From Novilysobacter selenitireducens (GTDB taxonomy: Bacteria; Pseudomonadota; Gammaproteobacteria; Xanthomonadales; Xanthomonadaceae), in contig NZ_JAINZW010000001.1 in the NCBI RefSeq assembly GCF_020026895.1, positions 558,001 to 622,000 on the forward strand: a DNA stretch of 64,000 nt, written 5' to 3'. The notes below the pieces were generated by a model. That model saw only the letters and a program-made list of their open reading frames with translations. It was not told the origin of the DNA and did no database searches. Shown in pieces: positions 40,280-49,834 of this stretch (its first letter is position 1; each line of letters opens with the position of its first letter). Made by a program: the position numbers and the translations under genes.

Positions 40280-41113
40280 GTGTCGGACCTGCCCATCGTC
40301 GTGGTGCCGCTGAGCGCCGACGACGACGCGCTGGATGCCTGCCTGGCCGCGCTGGATGCCGGCACGCCCGCGGGCACGCGGGTGTGGCTGGCCGACGACG
40401 CGCAGGCCGGCCCGCGCGGTTATGCGGTGATCGAGCAGTGGATGGGCCGCACCGCCCTGCGCGCCGACTACACGCGCCGGCCGCGCGGCGTGGGCGAGGT
40501 TGCGCACCTGGATGAAGTGCTCGGCGCGTGCGGCGACGCCGACGTCGCCGTGCTGGCTTCGGACAGCCGGCCGTTGCCGGGATGGCTGGAGCGCATGGCC
40601 ACCTGCATGGCGGCCGACGGCGCCATCGGTTCGACCACGCCCTGGAGCAATGCGGGCGAGGCGGTGGCGTGGCCGCGCGTCGGCGAGATCGCACCGCCGC
40701 CCGTCGATGGCGAGCGCCTGGCGCGTGCCGCGGCGGCGATGCCCGCACTGCGTCCCGAGCTGCCGGCCGCGGTCGGCCATGCCGTTCTGCTGCGCGGTGC
40801 CGCGCGGCGGCGGGCCGGCGGACTGGACGCAACCAGCTACGGGTCGTGGTACGCGGCGCTGATCGACCTGTCACTGCGCCTGGCCGGGTTGGGCTGGCGC
40901 AACGTGCTGTGCGAATCGGCGTTCGTCGCCCGCGATGCCGAGGGCGTGCCGTTCGACGGCGACATGGAGCGCCTCGCGGTGCGCTGGCCGGACTGGCACG
41001 CGCGGCTGGCGAACTTCCTCATGCACGACCCGCTGCATGCAAGCCGCCAGCAACTGGCACACCTGCTGGACACCATCGGGCCACCGGAGCCGCAGCGTGA
41101 CCTCTTCGTCTGA
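40280..41113 (+). CDS. GT2-like glycosyltransferase, degenerate
   Basis: 277 aa, GTG start 5 nt after the gspD stop. The N-terminus (PIVVVPLSADDDALDACLAALDAG) and VAVLASDSRPLPGWLERMATCMAADGAIGSTTPWSN match the GT-A fold of family 2 glycosyltransferases. The usual DxD is replaced by ASDSRP, so metal-dependent activity is doubtful. Donor and acceptor are unknown. It overlaps the next glycosyltransferase gene by 17 bp and looks like a late member of the secretion operon. Confidence 0.7.
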   Translation: MSDLPIVVVPLSADDDALDACLAALDAGTPAGTRVWLADDAQAGPRGYAVIEQWMGRTALRADYTRRPRGVGEVAHLDEVLGACGDADVAVLASDSRPLPGWLERMATCMAADGAIGSTTPWSNAGEAVAWPRVGEIAPPPVDGERLARAAAAMPALRPELPAAVGHAVLLRGAARRRAGGLDATSYGSWYAALIDLSLRLAGLGWRNVLCESAFVARDAEGVPFDGDMERLAVRWPDWHARLANFLMHDPLHASRQQLAHLLDTIGPPEPQRDLFV

Positions 41114-42002
41114 CCCCGCGGTGGCGCGCGCCGGCGGCATCGCCGCGGTGGTAGTGACCTATCTCAGTGCCGAGACCATCGACGCCTGCCTGGCGCGGCT
41201 GCGCGCGGCCGACGGCGTAGCCGCGATCCGCGTGGTCGACAACGGCCCCACCGAGCCCCATCGCGACGACGGCACGCTGGCCATCGTCCAGCGCCACGCA
41301 CTGGCCGACCCGCGCGTGCGCTTCATCGCCAACCCCGACAACCCGGGATTCGGTGTCGCCTGCAACCAGGGCGCCCGCGCGGCACTGGAGGACGTGCCCG
41401 GCGTGGACTGGCTGGCCTTCGTCAATCCCGACTGCCTGGTCGAGGCGGACACGCTGGCGCGGATGCGTGAACTGGCGGCAGGCCATTCGCCGTGTCTGCT
41501 GGGCGCGGACCTGGTCGACGAAGCGGGGCATCGCGACGCGGCGGCGCGGCGCAGCGACCCCGACTTTGCGCGGATGCTGGGCCGGCTGTTGCGGCCATCG
41601 CAGCGAGGCACCGCGGTGCGTCGGGACGATGCGCGCGACCTGCAGCCGGTGGATGCGGTGTCCGGTGCGCTGATGCTGGTGCCGCGCTCGCTGTTCGAAC
41701 GCATCGGCGGCTTCGACGAGGGCTATCGCCTGCACGCCGAGGACCTCGACCTGTGCCGCCGCGCCCGGCTTGCCGGCGCCTGCGTGGCGGTCGCCAACCG
41801 CGTCACGGTCGTGCATGTGCGCGGCGTGTCCAGCCGTTCGCGCCCGGTGTTCGTGGAGTGGCACAAGCACCGCGGGCTGTGGCGTTACTTCCGCAAGTTC
41901 GAAGCGCCCCGGCGCGGCATCGCCACGCGCATCGCCGTGTTCGCCGCGATCTGGCTGCGCTTCCCGCTGGCCGTCGCGCGGGCGGCGTGGCGCGCGCACT
42001 AG
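41097..42002 (+). CDS. GT2 family glycosyltransferase (rhamnosyltransferase-like)
   Basis: 301 aa from GTG 41097. The GT-A core is intact: AAVVVTYLSAETIDACLARL, VVDNGPTEP, NPDNPGFGVACNQGARAAL, then the metal-binding FVNPDC. SGALMLVPRSLFERIGGFDE and HAEDLDLCRRARLAG are typical of WbbL-like rhamnosyltransferases. The C-terminus is amphipathic (FAAIWLRFPLAVARAAW). It may decorate a surface polysaccharide or a secreted protein; context alone links it to secretion. Confidence 0.82.
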   Translation: MTSSSDPAVARAGGIAAVVVTYLSAETIDACLARLRAADGVAAIRVVDNGPTEPHRDDGTLAIVQRHALADPRVRFIANPDNPGFGVACNQGARAALEDVPGVDWLAFVNPDCLVEADTLARMRELAAGHSPCLLGADLVDEAGHRDAAARRSDPDFARMLGRLLRPSQRGTAVRRDDARDLQPVDAVSGALMLVPRSLFERIGGFDEGYRLHAEDLDLCRRARLAGACVAVANRVTVVHVRGVSSRSRPVFVEWHKHRGLWRYFRKFEAPRRGIATRIAVFAAIWLRFPLAVARAAWRAH

Positions 42003-42039
42003 TAGTGCTCCGTCGTTACAGGCGCGGGCGGCGCCGACT

Positions 42040-42867
42040 TCAGCGGTAGAGGTTGATCTCGTCGCGCAGCGTCCGTGCCGCGGCCGCCGCGGCATCGGCG
42101 TAGTCCTCGCCGGCTGAGGCGTACAGCACGGCCCGCGAGCTGCTGACCACCAGCCCGGTGCCATCGGCGGTGCGGGCGTTCTCGACCACGGCCTGCACAT
42201 CGCCGCCCTGCGCGCCCACGCCCGGCACGAGGAAGGGCATGTCGCCGACGATCGCGCGCACCTCGCGCAGCTGCGCAGGCCACGTCGCGCCGACCACCAG
42301 CATGCAGTTGCCATGGCCGTTCCAGTCGCGCGCGATGGTGCGCGCGACCTGCTGGTACAGCGGCCGCTGCGTGCCGTCGTCGCCATTGACCACGAGGTCC
42401 TGCAGGTCGCCTGCACCCGGGTTGGAGGTGCGGCACAGGATCACCACGCCGCGGTCGCTGCGCTCCAGGAACGGCTCGACCGAATCGCGGCCCAGGTACG
42501 GGTTGGCGGTGACGGCATCGGCCGCGTAGCGGTCGAACGCCTCGCTGGCGTAGTGCCGGGCGGTGCTGCCGATATCGCCGCGCTTGCTATCCAGGATGAC
42601 GGGGATGCCGGGATGCGCGGCGTGGATGTGCGCGATCAAGCGCTCCAACGCGTCTTCTGCACCCAGCGCGGCGAAATGCGCGATCTGCGGCTTGAAGGCG
42701 CACACGTACGGCGCGGTGGCGTCGACGATGTCGCGGCAGAACGCGAACACCGCATCCGGATGGTCGTTGAAGCGCGCCGGGAACTTCGAAGGCTCGGGGT
42801 CCAGTCCCACGCAGACGAGCGTGTCGGCGTCGGTCCAGCGCTGCCTGAGTGCCTGCATGAAACCCAT
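42040..42867 (-). CDS. pyrF: Orotidine 5'-phosphate decarboxylase
   Basis: 275 aa of the type 2 (long) OMP decarboxylase family; makes UMP from OMP, the last step of pyrimidine synthesis. The catalytic Lys/Asp cluster is in VILDSKRGDIGSTARHYA. The phosphate-binding end contains PFLVPGVGAQGGD and GLVVSSSRAVLYAS. Start at ATG 42867 (MGFMQALRQRW); an upstream TTG at 42882 is less likely. It is convergent with the glycosyltransferase gene (37-bp gap, no clear hairpin). Confidence 0.95.
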   Translation of the reverse strand: MGFMQALRQRWTDADTLVCVGLDPEPSKFPARFNDHPDAVFAFCRDIVDATAPYVCAFKPQIAHFAALGAEDALERLIAHIHAAHPGIPVILDSKRGDIGSTARHYASEAFDRYAADAVTANPYLGRDSVEPFLERSDRGVVILCRTSNPGAGDLQDLVVNGDDGTQRPLYQQVARTIARDWNGHGNCMLVVGATWPAQLREVRAIVGDMPFLVPGVGAQGGDVQAVVENARTADGTGLVVSSSRAVLYASAGEDYADAAAAAARTLRDEINLYR

Positions 42868-42893
42868 CGTCGTTCCTCGCAAATCCCGGTTCC

Positions 42894-42970
42894 GTAGGAG
42901 CGGCTTCAGCCGCGATCGGATGTCTGTCGAAGCGCGCCGTTTCCACGATCGCGGCTGAAGCCGCTCCTAC
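42894..42970. repeat. GTAG-REP inverted doublet (REPIN)
   Basis: A perfect 24-bp inverted repeat: GTAGGAGCGGCTTCAGCCGC+GATC (42894-42917) and its complement (42947-42970), with 29 bp between. Each arm is a REP hairpin with a GTAG foot. It lies between ettA and pyrF. The same REP occurs at 23720, 23879 and 57824. Confidence 0.85.
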
Positions 42971-43054
42971 AGCGCACCATTCAACTTGCCAGCATGCGTC
43001 CACGACGGCGCCTGACAAGACCGAGGCCGCCAGTGGCGGCCCCGGGTCGGATCG

Positions 43055-44716
<1,662 letters not shown>

Positions 44717-44785
44717 GGGGGCTCCGCAGGCGGACGGCGACGTCCCGGCGGGCGGGACATCGCAAATGGATCGGGATAGCCGGCC

Positions 44786-44791
44786 ATTATA
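44786..44791 (-). promoter_or_regulatory. -10 element of ettA
   Basis: A perfect TATAAT on the minus strand (plus reads CCATTATACGG), giving a ~60-nt leader before the ettA ATG. The -35 is weak (CGGACC at 17 bp). On the plus strand TAAACT (44915-44920) is a -10 candidate for glyA. Confidence 0.55.
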
Positions 44792-44952
44792 CGGGCCGGC
44801 CGGCACGCGGTCCGGGCCTTGGGGTCGGGCGTTCATCCGGGCGTGCCTTGCCCCGTTCGGGCGGGTGGGGTGATGCGGGCGGGAGCCGCCCGGCTGACGT
44901 GCACCGGTCCGGGCTAAACTCGCAGGCCTTCCCACCAGCCCCCGGAGCGCCG

Positions 44953-46221
44953 ATGTTCCCGCGCGATGCACGTATCGAAGGTTTCGACCCCGAACTGGCC
45001 CAGGCCATCAGCGACGAGCGCCGCCGCCAGGAGGACCACGTCGAGCTGATCGCCAGCGAGAACTACGCCAGCCCGCGCGTGCTGGAGGCCCAGGGCAGCG
45101 TGCTGACCAACAAGTACGCGGAAGGCTACCCGGGCAAGCGCTACTACGGCGGCTGCGAGTACGTCGATGTCGCCGAGCAACTGGCGATCGACCGGGTCAA
45201 GGAACTCTTCGGAGCAGGCTCCACGGAAGGGATGTACGCCAACGTGCAGCCGCATTCCGGCAGCCAGGCCAACCAGGCCGTGTACCTGGCGCTGCTGCAG
45301 CCGGGCGACACCATCCTGGGCATGAGTCTGGCCCACGGCGGCCACCTGACCCACGGCGCCAAGGTCAATATCAGCGGGAAACTCTTTAACGCCGTGCAGT
45401 ACGGCGTCAACGACCAGGGCCTGATCGACTACGACGAGGTCGAGCGCCTGGCCGTCGAGCACAAGCCGAAGATGGTGGTCGCAGGCTTCTCGGCCTACTC
45501 GCAGAAGATCGACTGGGCGCGCTTCCGCGCCATCGCCGACAAGGTCGACGCGCTGCTGTTCGTCGACATGGCGCACGTTGCCGGGCTGGTGGCCGCGGGC
45601 GTTTACCCGAACCCGCTGCCGCACGCGCACGTGGTGACCTCCACCACCCACAAGACGCTGCGCGGCCCGCGCGGCGGCATCATCGTCGCCAAGGACCCGT
45701 CCGAGGACCTGGTCAAGAAGCTGCAGTCGATCGTGTTCCCGGGCATCCAGGGCGGCCCGCTGATGCACGTCATCGCCGCCAAGGCCGTGGCCTTCAAGGA
45801 GGCGCTGGAGCCGGAGTTCAAGGCCTACCAGCAGCAGGTCGTGAAGAACGCGCAGGCGATGGCCAACACGATCATCGACCGCGGGTACAAGATCGTGTCC
45901 GGCGGCACCGAGAACCACCTGATGCTGGTGGACATGATCGGCAAGGGCATCACTGGCAAGGCGGCCGAAGCCGCGCTCGGCCGCGCCCACATCACCGTCA
46001 ACAAGAACGCCGTGCCGAACGACCCGCAGAAGCCGTTCGTGACCTCGGGCCTGCGCCTGGGCACGCCGGCAGTGACCACGCGCGGCTACGTCGAAGCCGA
46101 TTGCGTCGACCTGGCCAACTGGATCTGCGACGTGCTGGACGCACCGGAAGACGAGGCGGTGATCGCCCGCGTGCGCGACGCGGTGACGGCGCAGTGCGCG
46201 AAGTATCCGGTGTACGGATAA
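44953..46221 (+). CDS. glyA: Serine hydroxymethyltransferase, with five extra residues
   Basis: 422 aa against 417 in E. coli. PLP enzyme interconverting serine and glycine with tetrahydrofolate, the main source of one-carbon units. The PLP lysine is Lys234 in [14 protein letters not shown]. Other hallmarks are [31 protein letters not shown] and [14 protein letters not shown]. Where relatives read [14 protein letters not shown] this protein reads [19 protein letters not shown], adding five residues at 89-94. This accounts for the shift of the lysine from 229 to 234. nrdR follows after 6 bp. Confidence 0.97.
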   Translation: MFPRDARIEGFDPELAQAISDERRRQEDHVELIASENYASPRVLEAQGSVLTNKYAEGYPGKRYYGGCEYVDVAEQLAIDRVKELFGAGSTEGMYANVQPHSGSQANQAVYLALLQPGDTILGMSLAHGGHLTHGAKVNISGKLFNAVQYGVNDQGLIDYDEVERLAVEHKPKMVVAGFSAYSQKIDWARFRAIADKVDALLFVDMAHVAGLVAAGVYPNPLPHAHVVTSTTHKTLRGPRGGIIVAKDPSEDLVKKLQSIVFPGIQGGPLMHVIAAKAVAFKEALEPEFKAYQQQVVKNAQAMANTIIDRGYKIVSGGTENHLMLVDMIGKGITGKAAEAALGRAHITVNKNAVPNDPQKPFVTSGLRLGTPAVTTRGYVEADCVDLANWICDVLDAPEDEAVIARVRDAVTAQCAKYPVYG

Positions 46222-46227
46222 GCGACG

Positions 46228-46746
46228 TTGCACTGTCCCTTCTGCCAGCACACCGACACGCGCGTGATCGATTCGCGCGTGTCCGACGACGGCGCGACGA
46301 TCCGGCGGCGACGCGTGTGCGAGGCGTGTGGCGAGCGGTTCTCGACGCTTGAAACCATCGAGCTGAAGCTGCCGGCGATCATCAAGTCCGACGGCCGGCG
46401 CGAGCCGTTCGACGCGCGCAAGCTGCGGCACGGCTTCGACCGCGCGTTGCAGAAGCGCCCCGTGTCGGAGGAGCAGATCGAGGCGGCGGTGCGCGCGGTG
46501 GTGCACCAGCTGCGCATGACCGCCGAGCGCGAGCTGGCATCGCTGCGCGTGGGCGAGTTCGTGATGGCCGAGCTGCGCAAGCTCGACCACGTCGCCTACG
46601 TCCGGTTCGCCTCGGTCTACCGCGCGTTCGAGGACGTCGCCGACTTCCGCGAGGAGCTCGACCGCCTGGAAAGCGACAGTGCCGGCGAGGGCCAGTTGCC
46701 GCTGCTCGACGATGCCGCGCCACGGACGAAGGGCCGGCGGCGGTAA
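46228..46746 (+). CDS. nrdR: Transcriptional repressor NrdR
   Basis: 172 aa. NrdR represses ribonucleotide reductase genes in response to ATP/dATP. TTG start at 46228 gives the invariant N-terminus [17 protein letters not shown]. The zinc ribbon is CPFC...CEAC (residues 3-34) and an ATP-cone follows ([40 protein letters not shown]). The C-terminal tail (about 20 residues) is slightly longer than usual. It is probably cotranscribed with glyA. Confidence 0.95.
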   Translation: MHCPFCQHTDTRVIDSRVSDDGATIRRRRVCEACGERFSTLETIELKLPAIIKSDGRREPFDARKLRHGFDRALQKRPVSEEQIEAAVRAVVHQLRMTAERELASLRVGEFVMAELRKLDHVAYVRFASVYRAFEDVADFREELDRLESDSAGEGQLPLLDDAAPRTKGRRR

Positions 46747-46898
46747 GCGAATCGTTGTCATCCCGGCCGTAGCAAGGGATCTGCTGCCGGCGGGGGGGTT
46801 GAATCAGGTCCCACATTGCGTTCGGGACGACAAGGGCGCGGAGGTGTGAGCCGCCACCGGTCGCCGATCCCGTACGCCGTCCACCCGCCGGGAGTCCC

Positions 46899-48023
46899 AT
46901 GTCCGCGTCCACGCCACCCGTTTTCTCCGCCACCGACCACCTGCACATGGCCCGCGCGCTGCGCCTGGCCGAACGCGGGGCGTGGACGACGCGCCCCAAT
47001 CCGATGGTCGGGTGCGTGGTCGCGCACGGCGAGGAGGTGGTGGGCGAGGGCTGGCACGTGCGCGCCGGCGAGCCGCACGCCGAGGTGCTGGCGCTGCAGG
47101 CCGCCGCCGGCCGCGCGAAGGGCGCCACCGCCTACGTCACGCTGGAGCCGTGCGCGCACACCGGCAGGACCGGGCCGTGCGCACACGCGCTGATCGACGC
47201 GGGCGTGGGGCGCGTGGTCGCGGCGATGCGCGACCCGTTTCCGCAGGTCGATGGCGCCGGGTTCGATGCGCTTCGCGAGGCCGGCATCGAGGTCGCCAGC
47301 GGGCTGATGGAGCCGCAGGCGCGCGCGCTCAACCGCGGCTTCCTGTCGCGGATCGAACGCGGCCGGCCGTGGGTGCGGGTGAAGCTCGCCACCAGCCTGG
47401 ACGGGCGCAGCGCGCTGGCCAGCGGCGACTCCAAATGGATCAGCTGCGAGGCCTCGCGCGCCGACGTCATGCGCTGGCGCGCGCGCGCCGGGGCCATCGT
47501 CACCGGCGCGGGCACGGTGCTGGCCGACGACCCGGCTTTGACCGTCCGTTTGGGTGACGGCGAAACCGACCGCGACTTCGTGCCGCCGCTGCGCGTGGTG
47601 CTCGACCCCGGACTTGCCACCACGGCGCGCGGCCGCGTGCGCGAAGGCGACGCGCCCACGCTCTACATCCACGCGCCGGACGCCAAGGCGACGCGCGGCA
47701 TGAGCGCCCAGGCCGCCGCGGTCGAGGTGCGCGCCGGGCGCTTCGACCTGCACGCCGTCTTGCGCGTGCTGGCCGAGCGCCAGGTCAACGAGGTGCAGGT
47801 GGAGGCGGGCGCCACCTTGGCGGGTGGCTTCATGGAGGCCGGCCTGGTCGACGAACTGCTGCTCTATGTCGCGCCCGTGCTGCTGGGCCCCGAGGCGCGG
47901 CCGATGTTCGGCGGGCTGGATATCGATTCGATGACCCAGCGCATGCAGCTGAAGATCGTCGAGACGCGCCGTGTCGGCGAGGACCTGCGGCTGCTGCTGC
48001 AACCGGTGGCCGCGCCGGCATGA
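46899..48023 (+). CDS. ribD: Bifunctional riboflavin deaminase/reductase RibD
   Basis: 374 aa. The N-terminal cytidine-deaminase-like domain has the zinc site HAEVLAL and EPCAHTGRTGPC. The C-terminal HTP reductase domain begins RPWVRVKLATSLDGRSAL and contains VNEVQVEAGATLAGGFMEAGLVDELLLYVAP. It carries out the second and third steps of riboflavin synthesis. The 152-bp gap upstream shows no FMN riboswitch. It starts the nrdR-ribD-ribE-ribBX-ribH-nusB-thiL series. Confidence 0.96.
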   Translation: MSASTPPVFSATDHLHMARALRLAERGAWTTRPNPMVGCVVAHGEEVVGEGWHVRAGEPHAEVLALQAAAGRAKGATAYVTLEPCAHTGRTGPCAHALIDAGVGRVVAAMRDPFPQVDGAGFDALREAGIEVASGLMEPQARALNRGFLSRIERGRPWVRVKLATSLDGRSALASGDSKWISCEASRADVMRWRARAGAIVTGAGTVLADDPALTVRLGDGETDRDFVPPLRVVLDPGLATTARGRVREGDAPTLYIHAPDAKATRGMSAQAAAVEVRAGRFDLHAVLRVLAERQVNEVQVEAGATLAGGFMEAGLVDELLLYVAPVLLGPEARPMFGGLDIDSMTQRMQLKIVETRRVGEDLRLLLQPVAAPA

Positions 48024-48051
48024 GCCACATCCGGCAGGGAGGCCGTCACGG

Positions 48052-48273
48052 ATGAAGAACCGAAGCAATCGACCGCCCGTGCTGGTCTGGGTGATGCTGG
48101 TGTTGGTGGTAGGCCTGCTGGCCGGCGGCTGCGCTTGGCGGATCGTCGAGTCCGGCCGCGCCGACACGTTGCCGGGCATTGCACTCGCGGTGCTGGGCGC
48201 CGCGCTGCCGGTCGCTATCGCGCTTGCGGCCGTCCTGCTTGCGTCGCGCAAGCGCCGCGGGCGGCGTGACTGA
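48052..48273 (+). CDS. Small two-helix membrane protein, unknown
   Basis: 73 aa. A basic start MKNRSNRPP is followed by a hydrophobic segment VLVWVMLVLVVGLLAGGCAW and a second one GIALAVLGAALPVAIALAAVLLA, ending RKRRGRRD. LAGGC resembles a lipobox, but the second helix argues for a membrane protein. It starts 28 bp after ribD. I do not recognise it. Confidence 0.55.
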   Translation: MKNRSNRPPVLVWVMLVLVVGLLAGGCAWRIVESGRADTLPGIALAVLGAALPVAIALAAVLLASRKRRGRRD

Positions 48274-48309
48274 CGTGGCATGCATCGCCACGTGGATGAG
48301 GTAACGGAC

Positions 48310-49074
48310 ATGACGCAAGGGACGTTCCCCGACCACTTCTCCGGCGTCGCCGATGCCTACGCGGCGGCGCGCCCCGAATACCCCGACGCCCTGTTCGACG
48401 CGCTGGCCGCCGTGGTGCCGGCCGACGCGACGGTGTGGGAGCCGGGCTGCGGCAGCGGGCAGGCAACGCGTGGGCTGGCGGCGCGCTTTGCCCATGTGCA
48501 TGCCACCGACCCCAGCGCCGAGCAGGTCGCCTGGCACTGGGCGCACGGCGATACGTCGGGCCGCGTGACCGTGTCGGTCGAGCCCGGCGAGCGCACCCCG
48601 CTGGCGGACGGCAGCGTCGGGCTGGTGGCGGTGGCGCAGGCGCTGCACTGGTTCGACCGGCCGCGCTTCTTTGCCGAATGCGAACGCGTGCTGGCGCCGG
48701 GCGGCGTGCTGGCCGCGTGGGGCTACCCGGATTTCCTACCACCGGAAAGCATGGCGGACGCAGTGGCGGCCTACCGGGCACAGATCGAGCCACACTGGCC
48801 ACCCGAGCGGGTGGAGGTCGACTCGCACTACGCCGGCTACGACTGGCCCTTTGCCGCGCTGCCGGCGCCTTCGTTGTGGCTTGAGGCGGAGTGGTCGCTG
48901 CCGCGCTTCCTACGCTACCTGTCGAGCAGCTCGGCCAGCGCACGCTGCCGCGCGGCCACCGGGGACGACCCCGTGGCGCGGCACGCCGCGGCGCTGTCGG
49001 CGGCATGGGGCGACACGGACGAGGCGCGGACCATCACCTGGCCGCTGTTCCTGCACCTTCGTCGCAAGGCCTGA
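48310..49074 (+). CDS. Class I SAM-dependent methyltransferase
   Basis: 254 aa from ATG 48310; an in-frame ATG at 48280 is possible. The SAM-binding motif I is VWEPGCGSGQATRGLA. FSGVADAYAAARPEYPDALFD and ALHWFDRPRFFAECERVLAPGG match the methyltransferase-11 group close to yeast Crg1/trans-aconitate methyltransferase-like proteins. Substrate unknown. It lies inside the riboflavin cluster without a known role in it. Confidence 0.85.
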   Translation: MTQGTFPDHFSGVADAYAAARPEYPDALFDALAAVVPADATVWEPGCGSGQATRGLAARFAHVHATDPSAEQVAWHWAHGDTSGRVTVSVEPGERTPLADGSVGLVAVAQALHWFDRPRFFAECERVLAPGGVLAAWGYPDFLPPESMADAVAAYRAQIEPHWPPERVEVDSHYAGYDWPFAALPAPSLWLEAEWSLPRFLRYLSSSSASARCRAATGDDPVARHAAALSAAWGDTDEARTITWPLFLHLRRKA

Positions 49075-49131
49075 GCCCGCGCCCGCCGCCCGCGATTTAA
49101 ACTCCGGGCCCCCGAAGCACGGAGTACCGCG

Positions 49132-49728
49132 ATGTTCACAGGCCTGATTGAAGGCGTCGGCCGACTGGCGTCGCGCGAGGCGCGCGGCGGTGACGCGCGG
49201 CTGCGTATCGACGCCGGCACGCTGCCGTTCGAGGACGTGCAACTGGGCGAGAGCATCGCGGTCAACGGCGTGTGCCTGACGGTGGTCGCGTTCGACGGTG
49301 CGGGTTTCGACGCCGATGCATCGACCGAAACCCTGGGCCTGACGACGCTCGGTGCGTTGCCGCCCGGGCGCGCGGTCAACCTCGAGCGCGCGATGCGACC
49401 CACCGACCGCCTCGGCGGGCACATGGTCAGCGGCCACGTCGATGGCGTCGGCCGCGTCGCGTCCGTGCACGAGGACGCCCGCGCCCAGCGCTGGCACTTC
49501 GAGGCGCCGCCGTCGGTGCTGCGCTATATCGCCACCAAGGGCTCGATCTGCGTGGACGGCGTCAGCCTGACGGTCAATGCCGTGGACGAGGCCGAGTTCG
49601 AGGTCGCGCTGGTGCCGCACACGGTGGCGCATACGGCCTTCGGCCAGACGGCCGTGGGCGATGCGGTCAACCTGGAGGTCGACCTGGTCGCGCGTTACGT
49701 GGAGCGCCTGCTGCAGTCACGCGGCTGA
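49132..49728 (+). CDS. ribE: Riboflavin synthase subunit alpha
   Basis: 198 aa. It dismutates two 6,7-dimethyl-8-ribityllumazine molecules to riboflavin. Two lumazine-binding barrels are visible: MFTGLIEGVG...ESIAVNGVCLTVV (1-95) and GHMVSGHVDGVG...GSICVDGVSLTVN (96-190). The C-terminal NLEVDLVARYVERLL is the trimerisation helix. TTAAACT 32 nt upstream may be the -10. Confidence 0.96.
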   Translation: MFTGLIEGVGRLASREARGGDARLRIDAGTLPFEDVQLGESIAVNGVCLTVVAFDGAGFDADASTETLGLTTLGALPPGRAVNLERAMRPTDRLGGHMVSGHVDGVGRVASVHEDARAQRWHFEAPPSVLRYIATKGSICVDGVSLTVNAVDEAEFEVALVPHTVAHTAFGQTAVGDAVNLEVDLVARYVERLLQSRG

Positions 49729-49834
49729 ACATCGCGTCTGATCCGGCCCGGAACGCTGCATTGCGGTCGCCCCGGCGGGCGTGGGGCGGGGCAGGGCGTA
49801 AAATGCCGGCCCCTGTCGACCCGCGGTCCGCGCC

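Noticed and set aside
46747-46898. FMN riboswitch upstream of ribD
   Set aside because: I looked for the conserved RFN blocks here and before ribE and ribB (49729-49834) and saw none.
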